From Diplosphaera chodatii (taxonomy: Eukaryota; Chlorophyta; Trebouxiophyceae; Prasiolales; Stichococcaceae), in assembly GCA_032358165.1 (NCBI GenBank), contig JAALGY010000019.1:806001-870000 (forward strand): 64,000 bases of DNA, written 5' to 3'. Both the position numbers and the translations under genes were made by a program. Shown in pieces: positions 11,806 through 22,038 of this stretch (its first letter is position 1; the number at the start of each line of letters is the position of its first letter). The notes below the pieces were generated by a model. It made no database searches and had not been told where the DNA came from. It saw nothing but the letters and a program-made list of their open reading frames with translations.

Positions 11806-12375
11806 TTAGGCCTTCAGCTGGTCAATGATGACGTTGGACAGGGAGCACGATGTGCCGGTGCCGTCCGGCTCGACGTTCAGCGCCTTGATCTCGTTGTCCT
11901 GGATGACGGCGGAGTAGCGCTTGCTGCGGTTGGTGCCCAGCATCTCCTTGGCCTCCAGCTCCAGGCCCAGGCCGCGCGCCAGCTCGCCGTGCGGGTCCGC
12001 CAGCAGCCGCACCTTGCCATCGGCACCAGCAGACTCCCCCCAGGCACCCATGACGAAGGCGTCGTTCACTGCCGTCACGACAATGACCTCCGCGCCCGCG
12101 TCAGTCAGCTTCTGGTAGTCGTTGACGTAGCCGGGCAGGTGTGTCTTCGAGCACCCTGGGGTAAATGCGCCTGGCACTCCGACGAGGATGCCCTTCTTGC
12201 CAGCGTACACATCCTGTAGCTCCACCTTCTTGTCAGGTGCGCCCTCGAAAAGCGTCACCTTGGGCAGCTTGTCACCCACCTGAGCAGCCATGGTCCTGAC
12301 TGTCAACGGCCTGAACGATGCACGCAGATGCAGGCGGGCGGGAGCGAACACTCGTGTCGTCTGTGCTGCGAGCAT
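11806..12375 (-). CDS. Type II peroxiredoxin, organelle-targeted, single exon
   Basis: This thiol peroxidase (PrxII/Prx5 group) reduces H2O2 and alkyl hydroperoxides using thioredoxin or glutaredoxin. The frame is uninterrupted from ATG 12375 to the stop at 11806 (189 aa), whereas almost every neighbour has many introns. The N-terminus MLAAQTTRVFAPARLHLRAS is Arg/Ala-rich and lacks acids, like a plastid or mitochondrial transit peptide; an internal Met (MAAQVGDKLP) could start a cytosolic form. The peroxidatic Cys lies in GVPGAFTPGCSKTHLPGY (about C75). A second Cys in GTSCSLSNVI (about C177) is at the position of the PrxII resolving Cys. An upstream in-frame ATG 21 codons earlier is less likely, since it adds Asp and Cys to the presequence. 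It shares a 189-bp divergent promoter with NOB1. Confidence 0.92.
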   Translation of the reverse strand: MLAAQTTRVFAPARLHLRASFRPLTVRTMAAQVGDKLPKVTLFEGAPDKKVELQDVYAGKKGILVGVPGAFTPGCSKTHLPGYVNDYQKLTDAGAEVIVVTAVNDAFVMGAWGESAGADGKVRLLADPHGELARGLGLELEAKEMLGTNRSKRYSAVIQDNEIKALNVEPDGTGTSCSLSNVIIDQLKA

Positions 12376-12564
12376 GGCGGGCGTGCGATGCAAGCAATGG
12401 CAATCTGGATCTCGGACATTACACTTGAAGAAATACACACCAGGGCTTGTCTGACTAATAGTTACGTATGGCTACTCGCAGCTCTCTGAGGCGCTGTCAG
12501 CTTGACGATTTGCATAACGTCGTTGTTGCATGCAGTATCACCTGCAATAAGCTTAGGAGTCAGT
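12376..12564. promoter_or_regulatory. Compact divergent promoter, peroxiredoxin / NOB1
   Basis: Only 189 bp separate the two divergent start codons, so both 5' UTRs and core promoters must fit here. I see no TATA box. Shared regulation is possible but not shown by the sequence. Confidence 0.5.
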
Positions 12565-13786
12565 ATGGCTGCGGAACAGCCCGCAGCTCAGCCGACCAAC
12601 TGGGCCGCCGTTGCTGTGTCGGAGCCAGCCAAGCAGGCCGAGGGCCGCTCACCAGAGGCCGTCAGCGTCAAACCGACAGCCGTGATTGACGCAAATGCCA
12701 TTGTGAGCGGCTTTGCGCTCGACAGCCTGGGCGACCGGCTGGTCACCATTCCGGAGGTCCTGGAGGAGGTGCGGGATGCAAAGACCCGGGAGCGGCTTGC
12801 GGCGCTGCACGTGGTGCTGGAGACGATGGAGCCGTCAGATGAGGCCGTTGCTGCAGGTGGTAGACCTGCGACAGCTTGTGGTTGATTGGCATTTTCATGC
12901 CGCATCTCCCGGCAGCGGTCAAAGGCTCAATGGTGGCTGGCGGTGACTGAGTCTATGCACACACTTGTACCGATGTGCACCACCGCAAGTGTGCTCTGCC
13001 TTCATGCGGAGACTGCTGCAAACTGCGATTCGCAGTTACACGCTTTGCAAGGGCGACGGGGGACATGCACTCACTGTCAGCAGTGGACGTCAAGCTGCTG
13101 GCGCTTGCATACACTCTGGAGGCGGCCACGCACGGTACCAGCCACCTGAAGGCAAGCCAACTGTGTCACACTGTCGCTCGGGCCTGCAAGCGTGGTGTTG
13201 TTGGCTCGAGTGAAGCAGCCCGCTGTGCTCCACCATCCGGGAATGACATCCTCACTGCCCCCAATGCAGGAGCTGCCGGCGCCGCCTCGGGCGCGGCCAC
13301 GCAAGCGCGGGCCCAATGCACGCAAGATGCCGGGCTGGGGCCAGGCTGGCGGCACCTGGACAGCCCTGGACAAGTTGGATGAGGAGGCGGAGGCCGCAGC
13401 GGCGGCTGCCAGCAGCATGGGGGCGAGCGCAGCGCAGCAGCAGACGGAAGCAGAGGATGAACAGGCAGCAGCAGACGCAGGTGGGCACTGGCCTGCTGTG
13501 CAGCACCTGCGCTTTGGGCTCAGCCTGCATCCGGCCGGGTGACACACTCAATGTTTGTGACACTTGCGACACAGGCTGGCCTGGCACACGTCGATACTCT
13601 TACGTCTCTGCCAAGCAGGTGCAGGCAGCGAGGGTGTCAGCCGTATAGCAGCCGGCGTTCAGGCCATCGACCTCTCACAGGAGCAGGACCTGGATGCAGA
13701 GTTGGCCAATGAGCCCAGCAGTGGCAGCAGCCCGGCCCAAGCAGATGCCGCTGACAGCCATGTGGCTGCCATGGATCTGCACGCCG

Positions 13787-13828
<42 letters not shown>

Positions 13829-15662
13829 TCCAGGAACAACAGCAGCAGCACAGCCAGGAGCAGCAGGAAGCGGCTGATGACGGTGACGGTTGGGAGGTGG
13901 CCGCCAGCAGCCGAGGAGCAGCGCGCCGAAAACAGCGCAAGGTAGATACTGCAGTCAAGTATAGTCAGCTAGAATGGGCGCTGGGGCTCCCTCAAGTGAC
14001 CACGCAGATGTGCGCCTGACAGTGGGCCCCTTGCACTGCGCGGCTGTTGGTGAGGTTCAGATCTGGTCACTCTTTGTCACCTTGAGCAGGACCGGCAGTA
14101 CCATCAGCGGCAAGCCTGGCGTGAGGAGGCTGCAGCTGCTCAGGCCGCCCAAGATGAAGCAGCAGGTGCTCACGAGTGGTTCCGCTCGAGCACCCGGTGC
14201 ACGCCGCGAGTGCGGAGCCTGTATGTACGGAGGTTCGCCCACTGCCGTGAACTTGCCCAAGGTTTGCTGGCAAAGTGCCTGCTGACTGGCAGCAGAGCCA
14301 CGGTGCAGGCTCCCAAAGCGATGAGTGGATGTCAGACGATGGCTCAGAGTCCAGCATGGACGATGGTGCCGCCGCACCCAGCGATGCCGGCACCGCCAGC
14401 ACCGCGCGCCAGCCCCACGCAGTGGACAGCAGCATCGTCAGCGTGACGGCCGACTTCTCGATGCAAAACGTCCTCCTGCAGGTCGGTTGAGAAGGGCAAT
14501 TCTGCTGCATATCATTCCAGATGCACCACCGCAGTCTGGAACCCTCCTTGCGCTGCTGCGGGCCGTGCTTGCAGTGCTTCGTCCTGGGCCTGGTGACCAT
14601 GCTTGTGGTGTTGCTGCAGATGGGGCTGCGGCTGGCCACGCCGGATGGCCGCCGCATCACACATGTCAGCCGCTGGGTGCTGCGCTGCTCCGCCTGCTTC
14701 TTCGTCACCAAGGTCAGTGTGCTGCTGGAGTCGATTCAAGCTACTGCTGGTCAAGCCGCAGCTACCTGCTGCCTGCTGTATTACCTGGGAAGGGGGGACA
14801 TCGGAAAGACCGTCAGCACTGTTGGGCAGTGCTGGTAGTGCAGAGGGTGACCCCGACTGTACCAGCTGGACACGCGCGTGTTGACAGCACATTGCTTCGG
14901 TGTCGAGCTGACGGCAGTCTAGACCACTGCCACAGGAGGCCGGGCGGCTGTTCTGCCCGCAGTGCGGCAACGCCACCATGGAGAAGGTGGAGGTCACCAC
15001 GGGGCCGGATGGCGCGGAGCAGTACGGCGTCCGCAAGAAGCACAACCTGCGCGGCACCCGCTACTCGCTGCCCAAGCCCAAGGTGCGGAAGGAGGCCGCC
15101 AAAGCGGCGGGCGACACGCAACGTGCCCTTTGCCGCCAGAGGAAGGGCTGCTGTTGCTGCGTGTGCCGCTGCGCTGCTGTCTGTCAGATGCTGATAGGGT
15201 GCCGATCCGCTGCAGGGTGGGCGGCAGGACGGCGTGGCAGTGCTGCGGGAGGATGTGATGCTGCAGCGGATGCCGCACATGCGTGCGCAGGCCGGCAAGG
15301 CTGCAGCAGAGGTGCCGACCGAGTGGCTCATTGTGCGGAACGTTACCTGGCTGCCGCTGCAGCTTTCCTGGTGTTGCAGCAGCATGCCCTGGGTACTGAG
15401 TGCTGTCACCCGGCCCATGAGCCGCGCATCTCAGCTGGTTGCGCTGCGGTACCAGCATACCACATCCTGCCCTTCGCCTGTGCAGGTCGACCCCTTTGCG
15501 CCGGAGCACGGGCGGGACTTCTGGTTTGCGCAGGGCGGCGGCGACGGGCGGAAGGGCACGGCGGCGGCTCGCCACGCCAAGGGCGCCGCCGCCCTGCTGG
15601 CTGGCTGGAAGCACAACCCCAACGAGCGCAAGCACGTGCGCACCAACCGCCGACGCAAGTGA
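12565..15662 (+). CDS. NOB1: NOB1, PIN-domain endonuclease of 20S pre-rRNA
   Basis: NOB1 cleaves 20S/18S-E pre-rRNA at site D to make mature 18S rRNA in late cytoplasmic pre-40S particles. Exons: 12565-12856, 13036-13151, 13270-13480, about 13619-13941, 14090-14165 (or to 14261), 14309-14481, 14620-14712, 14936-15082, 15216-15311, 15486-15662. The PIN domain starts at AVIDANAIVSG (first catalytic Asp) and continues through LVTIPEVLEEVRD and GDMHSLSAVDVKLLALAYTLE with the later acidic residues. The zinc ribbon is RCSACFFVTK...FCPQCGN, preceded by SVTADFSMQNVLLQMGL. The C-terminus is basic (NPNERKHVRTNRRRK). Between PIN and ribbon the alga carries a long acidic, Ala/Gln-rich linker with 12 consecutive Gln. 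Intron 2 begins with GC (CAG-type AAG|GCAAGC); SHLK before it matches SHLK in other NOB1 proteins, which fixes that boundary. Confidence 0.93.
13792..13827 (+). repeat. (CAG)12 trinucleotide repeat encoding polyGln
   Basis: Twelve uninterrupted CAG units lie in NOB1 exon 4, in frame, followed by further Gln-rich sequence. A pure CAG run in a coding exon is a likely length-polymorphic site. Confidence 0.95.
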
Positions 15663-16845
15663 TTGACAGGCTGGGTCTCAACCGCCGCGGGTGTGGCCAG
15701 CGCAGCGGCCGCCCAGCTGCGGGTCGGCTGTCCCGTCCATTAGCCACAGTGTGGAGAACAGGGTCCAACAGCTGCGAGCAGTAGATCGAGGCAGAATCTT
15801 TGAGCTTCGGAGCTTGATTTCGTTTCGTCTAGAGCTGCATGTGTCTGCCATCGGGATGGTGTGCAGTGGCAGGATGCGGTACTGCACCAAGTTTGTTCCA
15901 ACATACTGAGTACATCACCTAACAGTGCAGCGACACAGCCTATCATGGACATCAAATAATGTACACAAAGAATGCTTCTGTCATGTGTCGTGAATGCATT
16001 TCATCGACAGCAGCCTGGCAGAGCAAACTCTGCAGGCGGCAGTCCCCATGCCCTGCTGCAAGCGCGCAAGTTGGCACCCCAGCTATGCCCCCTACAATTA
16101 TTCCTACCCTCAATAATGTAAGCTCAAGCAAAAGTGACAGTGCAAGGTGTGATTCACTGCCGTCCGCCGCACGCCCTGCTGATGGCCATGTGGTGAATGC
16201 ACACTAAAGGGAAGAATTTGCTGTCAAATGCGCCACAACGAGTGTTTGGCCATTGCATGGCGACTACCCTGCTGGGTGTTGGGTGTCCATTGCGCGCGGA
16301 AAGACACATTCGGCTCCTGCCATGTGGCAGGTACATCTAGGCCGGAATACATGCTGCAGTAAGAGGCTCATTGTATCATCTTGGCTTGCCTTGAGCCGTG
16401 ACTGCTGGAGCTGCCGGCTGCTTTCACTGCGGGTTGCCGCTCATATGTGGTGTGCAGTGTCGCTCCGTGCACTGCACGTGGTGTGAGCTGCCGCTGCACA
16501 TGAGTCGCAGGATGCCGTGTGTGCGCCATATCTCGGACACCGAGATCGCCTGTCATTGCTGGGTGAAGAGCTGATGCCGATTGCGGTGCCGATGCTGATG
16601 CTGATGCCGATGCTGATGCCGCTTGCCGTAGTGACGGCCAGTTGATTTGCTGACTAAACTTCTTCAGAATCACACTACTTCAGTACATGATGGCAGTCCG
16701 CCCAAGGTGGCCAGCAGCAGCGGCTGCGCTGGAGGGAGCCGCTGTCATCCGCCGCTGTTGGATCCACCAGGCTCGTGTATGCTGGCCTGCTTTGCGCTGC
16801 TGCCTAGGGTGGGACGTGCTGATGGCGGCGCCAGGCGCCGCGGCA
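15663..16845. other. Convergent spacer between NOB1 and the cyclin-like gene
   Basis: Nearly 1.2 kb holding the two 3' UTRs. Apart from a hexamer repeat at 16571-16621 I see no gene. The small minus-strand frame over that repeat is only the repeat translated (Ala-Ser runs). Confidence 0.5.
16571..16621. repeat. GATGCC/GATGCT hexanucleotide repeat
   Basis: Degenerate tandem hexamers (GATGCC, GATGCT, GGTGCC variants) fill about 50 bp in the non-coding spacer. Confidence 0.75.
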
Positions 16846-18844
16846 TCAGCACATCTCAGGGGCCGCCTCGCCCTCTGGGCAGGTGGTGCAGTTGAAGCCC
16901 GCACGCCGCAGCACCCCGAACACCTCCCAGTCCAGCGCGATCAGGATCTCCTGTGGAATGGCAACCCAGCAGGTCAGGTGCATGGATCAATAGCATCCAG
17001 TGCGAGGGGCGCTGCTGCAGACGAGTGAAGCACAACTCACAAGCATGTCTTGTATATCGCGTCAGGTACAAGAGGATGTGTCGGTGCCAGCCAAAGTCAG
17101 CCTCGAACCACCAGATCGTACACTAGATCGTTGTCAGCACGCAGCTAGCTGCACCAGAATCGAAGTTTATTTTGCTGCCCACAACAGGGGTCTGTGGCTG
17201 GTGTGTGCAAGTGCCCGGCGTCGTCAGCGCCCAGGACATGTGGTTTAGGTACGTGAGCGTGCACTGACCGTCCCGGCAGTTAGCAGACACAATCCACGTT
17301 TCAAGGGCTCGCGTTCTACTGTACTGCCGACAGCGAGCGGGGGGCTCCCACCCAAGTAGGCAACCAAGAACCCACCGCCGGTGGACACGCAGGCAACACG
17401 TGAAAGCCACTGTCTTTGTGCACCACAATCAAGATGTGGAGCGGGGCGCACCAGCTCGACGGCGGAGAGCACGGCGGCCCGGATGGCGCAGGCGCGCTCC
17501 AGCAGCGCCCGCGACGGCAAGCACGCCCGGCTGCCGTCCGCCTTGATGGCGATCCAGAAGCTGGCGGCGACGAGGCCGTCGATGGTGCACCGCGTGCGCG
17601 GCATGACGCCATTGTTCATCTGCACATCATTGTTCGTTTGTCAGACAGCCCAGGTCACCGGACGGTCGTGCTGAGCTGGCGACTTCGGACGCAGGTCTGT
17701 GACCCACACACGGCAGTGTGTCTCCGACCCTGCCTCAAAACTTGCATATGACGGGCTGTATCACACAGGTTCGTGCATGGATCGCGTCGTGCGTACAAGG
17801 GTACAGGACAAGGCAGAGATGCTCTGGCGGCACGCCCACGTGCGGTGAGCAAGACTGATCAGTCGAGAAGTACAGTCACATCGGGCGGAATGGGTGGGAA
17901 GGCAGGGGTGAAGGGGCCAGGCGGTACCTGCTCCTGCGCGGCGCGGCAGTAGGCGTCGAAGATGCACAGTGCATTCTCGATCAAGAGCGGGTCGATCTTG
18001 CACTTGGGCTGCAGTGTAATCAGGTTGTTGGCCCACCTGCAGCACGGCACAAGATCTGTGAGCACCGGCACCCGAACCACGAATGTATGCAGAGATGGTA
18101 CTGATGCATTACAGATGTAGGCATCACAGGGCGCTCACCGGAACAAGTGGGTGCGCATGGCCATCAGGTAGTTTTGTTTGGCTGCCCCCCGACGCTTGCC
18201 CATGGGCTCCGCTGCCGCCTCGCACGCGTAGCTGCAGCCTGGTTCCTCCTCATGTCCAGATCTGGACCGCTTGCGTGGGCAGCCGTCAAAGGATCTGGCC
18301 CCAGCCTGCGCAAGGCCGGGGTTCGGGGCTCATCAGACAGGTTGGACCAGCGATTATTGCGGGTGCAGGGCGTCAAACCGCACGCGGGGCATTGACAATG
18401 GCTCAACAGCCGTCAGCGAAGCCTCTGACGTGTTCGCAGGTAGGTATCTTCTGCGGTTCGTGATGGGCCGCGAAAAGATTTTTAGCGAAGCAGAACCTTT
18501 GACTGTCTGTCAGGGCAATTCAGAGCAGCTGCAGAGCTGCTGCACCCTCTCAAATGCCATTGTTCACTTACATGAGACACCATTTAGCGGTTGCGCCCGG
18601 AAAGCTGGGGCTTGCAGGCCGTATCTAGCACTGATCGAGCGAACCGACACACATACATGGTGCACCAGGGCGGGCGCACCTGCTGCTGGCTGCTCTCCCG
18701 GCGCTCCGCCATCTGCAGGACGGATCCGTTGGAGGAGGATGGTGTGCTGGTCTGCATCGAGTCGCTGCTGAAGTCGCTGGTGCTGCGGGAGAGCGACCCG
18801 TCCGCCACACCCGAGTCCGGGCAGCTGTGGCCCCGCGTCGCCAT
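16846..18844 (-). CDS. Divergent cyclin-box protein
   Basis: Five exons in phase (18844-18680, 18305-18139, 18036-17928, 17619-17452, 16950-16846) encode about 237 aa. The N-terminal ~100 residues are Ser/Gln/Arg-rich and probably disordered (DFSSDSMQTSTPSSS; PRKRSRS could be an NLS). After GKRRGAAKQN comes a cyclin-like helical fold: MRTHLFRWANNLITL (helix 1), IDPLLIENALCIFDAYC (helix 2), RCTIDGLVAASFWIAIKAD (helix 3, the ASKYEE-like position reading AIKAD), LPSRALLERACAIRAAVLS and EILIALDWEVFGVLRRAGF (helix 5 with the typical LDW). One cyclin box is seen and the C-terminus is short. Cyclins bind and activate CDKs; here the Glu usually pairing with the helix 3 Lys is not evident, so kinase binding is uncertain. 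No A, B or D class signature or destruction box is seen. Confidence 0.68.
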
Positions 18845-20086
18845 GGCTGGTGACCCCGCAGTGGGCGTACAAAGCTGCGGTAAGTGGCTGCGCAGGCTCG
18901 TCAGCCGGGCGATCAATGTGCAGTCGCTCATTTTGGGCGGAAAGGTGTGCTTTCCCTGCGTGAAGTCAGTGCCACGTCTAAACCCTAGCCAACAGGCGGC
19001 AGTATCCAGGGCCAGAGGACCTTCCTGCACGCGCTTCGGGTGTTGGCGCCAGCGGGACTGCCACAGGAAGCTTGAGAGCAGCGAGCACCCACCAGCGTGC
19101 TGAGGTCGTCGGTGGCAACACGCATAGGACACAAATGTACTTACACAACGTTCTTGGTAGCTAGGGAGGTATGCACTACATACATTAGCGCCGGGTCCAC
19201 CACCGGACACGGAATGATTGGACATGCATACAGACCTCCAGGTATGGCGCAGCTGAGAAGGGGCTCAAAGCAGATATATTGCTTACCTCGCCGCCGACGC
19301 ATGTACAGGCAGTTCAAATTCGATGTTGACAAGCACAATTCGCAGAAGCCATGCATGCTCCGGCATGCAGATTCTGCATTGTTCATCGGGTCCAGCAGTA
19401 CTTAGCAGTCCTATGAGTTGTCTTCATTCACACATTAAATGCCGAATTATGATCATAGGCTTTCGGCGCAAAGGACCTGTGGCGGCACTAGCAGAGCAGC
19501 AGCCTGCAACCCAACATTGAGGACACCGGAAACTAGCAATCCAACCAAATCGCAGTCAGTGCCGATATTTTTGGCCCACCCTGGGGGAAAAACACAGCTC
19601 ATGGCTAGGCATGCAGCAAGCGCAGGTGCACAGCGTTCATCAGCATCTGATCCCATGCCAGGTCAAATGCTGCAAGCGTACAAGCCAGACTCCACATGTT
19701 GACGACGGCTCTACGCGAGGGCTGTATTTTGCCAAGTGAGCACAGTGTTCACAACGAGTCATTTGCATGTTTGCATGTTTCAGATCACGACTGCCAGCGC
19801 GACAACTCGCTGCATGCAGGAGACCGGCCGCAGAGGATTTCCGACAAGCATTTGTTGCGTGCTACATCGCGCCATACCGTTCAACAGAAATCTGTCCCAC
19901 GGCGTGTCATCCAGCGGCGTGCGCAGCCAGCACTCGCAGTGCCAACGAGCCGTGCAGGTTGTGCTCGCAGTAAGGCAGCAGCGCATTTATCAGGACATGA
20001 GCCCCGCGGTATCACTGTAAGTTTCGACCAGTGTCAACGCATGTCATTGACGCCGTCTGTTCTGTGCCACAGCAGAGGCACTGGTG
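18845..20086. other. Long divergent spacer, possible upstream exon of the HAD gene
   Basis: About 1.2 kb between divergent starts. A stretch at about 19778-19976 could be a 5' exon for the HAD gene: it ends at a GTAAGG donor in phase with an AG acceptor just before the called ATG, and would add a Ser/Thr/Arg-rich transit-like leader. That is not strong enough to call. Otherwise I see nothing coding. Confidence 0.35.
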
Positions 20087-21416
20087 ATGGTGGCGCTGCC
20101 TGCCAAGGGCAAACTCAAGGGCATTCTGTACGACATCGACGGCACCCTCGTGAACAGCGACCCCCTACACTACCTGGCGTGAGTCAAAACACCTCTTATT
20201 AGGGCTGTACTCGGACATGGGTGACCTCGGCAGTACCACTGTTGCGAGGCCTCCTGTCTTTGCGCTGCAGGTGGCGCGAGCTGCTGATAGAGAAAGGCTT
20301 CAACAATGGGGAGCCGATCACAGAGGCGTGGTTCACTGATAAGCTGTCGGGCGGGCACAACCCGGAGGCAATAGCCTTTCTGTTCCCCGGCATCAACGAT
20401 GTTGACAATGCAGCCATCGCGATTGACAAGGAGGCACGCTTCCGGGCGCTCGCAGGTGCTTCAGACCTCATGCAATGCATACGCAGTCAAGTGTTGCAGA
20501 TGCAATCAGGTGCCCGGGGGGTCTGTGAGGTCCAATGCGCAGGTCAGCCCCTGAACACGTGGCTTCTTTGCACCACTCAGAGGCTCAGGGTCTTGAGGCG
20601 AATGTGGGACTGCCGCAATTTCTGGCGTGGGCGGATGCAGAGGGCCTCAAGAAGGCGGCAGTCACAAACGCACCAAGGTGCACACTGCCTGCACTGCAGG
20701 CGCTCAGGACATGTGCATGTGCCTGGCAATATACGGCAAAGCACAGCAAAGCATACTGGCGCCGCCGCGTGTTCACTTGAATGCCTTGTGTGCAGGTTGA
20801 ACATGGAGGCCATGCTGAAAGCGCTTGGCCTGCTGGACAAATTTGACGTACGTGTGTGAGCAAAGCGTACAATATTTGTTTGATGTGCTGCTACCTGATG
20901 AGTATGCAGCGTATCCAGTGTGCAAGAGCAAGGTGCAGGATCAAGGCGTTGCGAGCAGCTGTCTTGTCAGGTGCTCTCGCACGCACACCAGGCTTGCCGC
21001 TGTTTGCAGGCGATCATCGTGGGCGAGGAGTGTGCACGAGCAAAGCCGCACCCGGACCCATACCTCGATGCTGCAAAGCTGCTGGGCCTGGGCCTTGACG
21101 AGGTGTTCGCCGTTGAGGACTCGCCGTCAGGTCTGCTGACAACTGCAGGCACACCTGTCATGGTTGTAGCTGACATGAGTGCCTTGTGCAAATGCATGGG
21201 GTGCTGCGGTCCAGCCCCATGTCCAAAGCCTCTGCTGTCCGTCAACATCAGCTGCAACGCTGCACCGCAGGCGTCCTGGCGGCGGTTGCAGCCGAGATCC
21301 CGGTCATAGCACTGACTGTGGGCCATCCACGGGCAAAACTGGAGATGGCTGGTGCCACGCACATCCTGGATGACTGGTTCGAGCTTGCTGAGCTCGTCAA
21401 ATCGACGCAGGTTTGA
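20087..21416 (+). CDS. HAD-superfamily phosphatase, beta-phosphoglucomutase-like
   Basis: Six exons (20087-20178, 20271-20455, 20581-20677, 20796-20847, 21010-21130, 21271-21416) close in phase for about 230 aa. HAD motif I is ILYDIDGTLVNSDPLH (nucleophile and acid/base Asp), motif II the Thr in AAVTNAPR, motif III the Lys in ARAKPHPDPYLDA, and motif IV VFAVEDSPSG. A helical cap between motifs I and II (WRELLIEKGFNNG...) puts it in subclass I with beta-phosphoglucomutase, CbbY-like and sugar-phosphate phosphatases. It should remove phosphate from a small phosphorylated metabolite; the substrate cannot be read from the sequence. There is no clear transit peptide from this ATG, but an upstream exon is possible. 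It is 622 bp upstream of TIM21 on the same strand. Confidence 0.85.
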
Positions 21417-22038
21417 GCGTGCCATACTATTATTTCTGGGCACATCCAGCCCAGTTCTTGACCAGAGCCAATCTCAGGGTTCGTGTGGGAGCACCAACAT
21501 CAGAACATGATTACTATTCTGCAATTGGATTGGGTGCGTCAGCGCTAGGACCTGTCTCGACTTTCTGTGAGTATGATTATGTAGGACTGTTGGTCCAGTC
21601 ATTCTATCTTGATTTTTTTATGCATGGAATGTAGCCCTGCATGGATGGGCAAGCGAACATTGCAGCTGCAGAAGATGCCCGCCGGGGCTGCTCTCCACAA
21701 ATCCACACCAAAGGTGGGCACCTCCAGCTGCAGGAGTGTCAGCTCTCAGCTGGTCCCATCTCACATCCATCGCCTGTTCTGATATTCCCCCGTGCCAAGC
21801 AGCTTCACTGTTGGCTGTGACCCTGTGTAACCTGGTCAGTTCAACGATTGCAGTGCTTGGCAATGGTTCTCCTTGCGTGCTGCATCCTGTCATGTTGGAC
21901 TGTCCAGCGCAGTGAAAGAAGCAATTTCGTAGTTCTAAGCTTGAAGTTCAAGAGGTTGTGCAGCTCGCAAATCAGCGATTCCGAGGTTCTAGATTAGTAG
22001 CAGGATAGTTGTCGTAGCCTAGATCACACTGCTGTGCA
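21417..22038. other. Spacer between the HAD and TIM21 genes
   Basis: 3' UTR plus promoter of TIM21. No gene, repeat or clear motif seen. Confidence 0.5.

Noticed and set aside
14067..14711. 214-codon minus-strand frame opposite NOB1
   Set aside because: Antisense to NOB1 exons with the zinc-ribbon coding on the plus strand; GC-rich sequence leaves antisense frames open.
19696..20202. 168-codon plus-strand frame overlapping the HAD start
   Set aside because: Runs out of frame through the DxDGTL exon; no recognisable domain.
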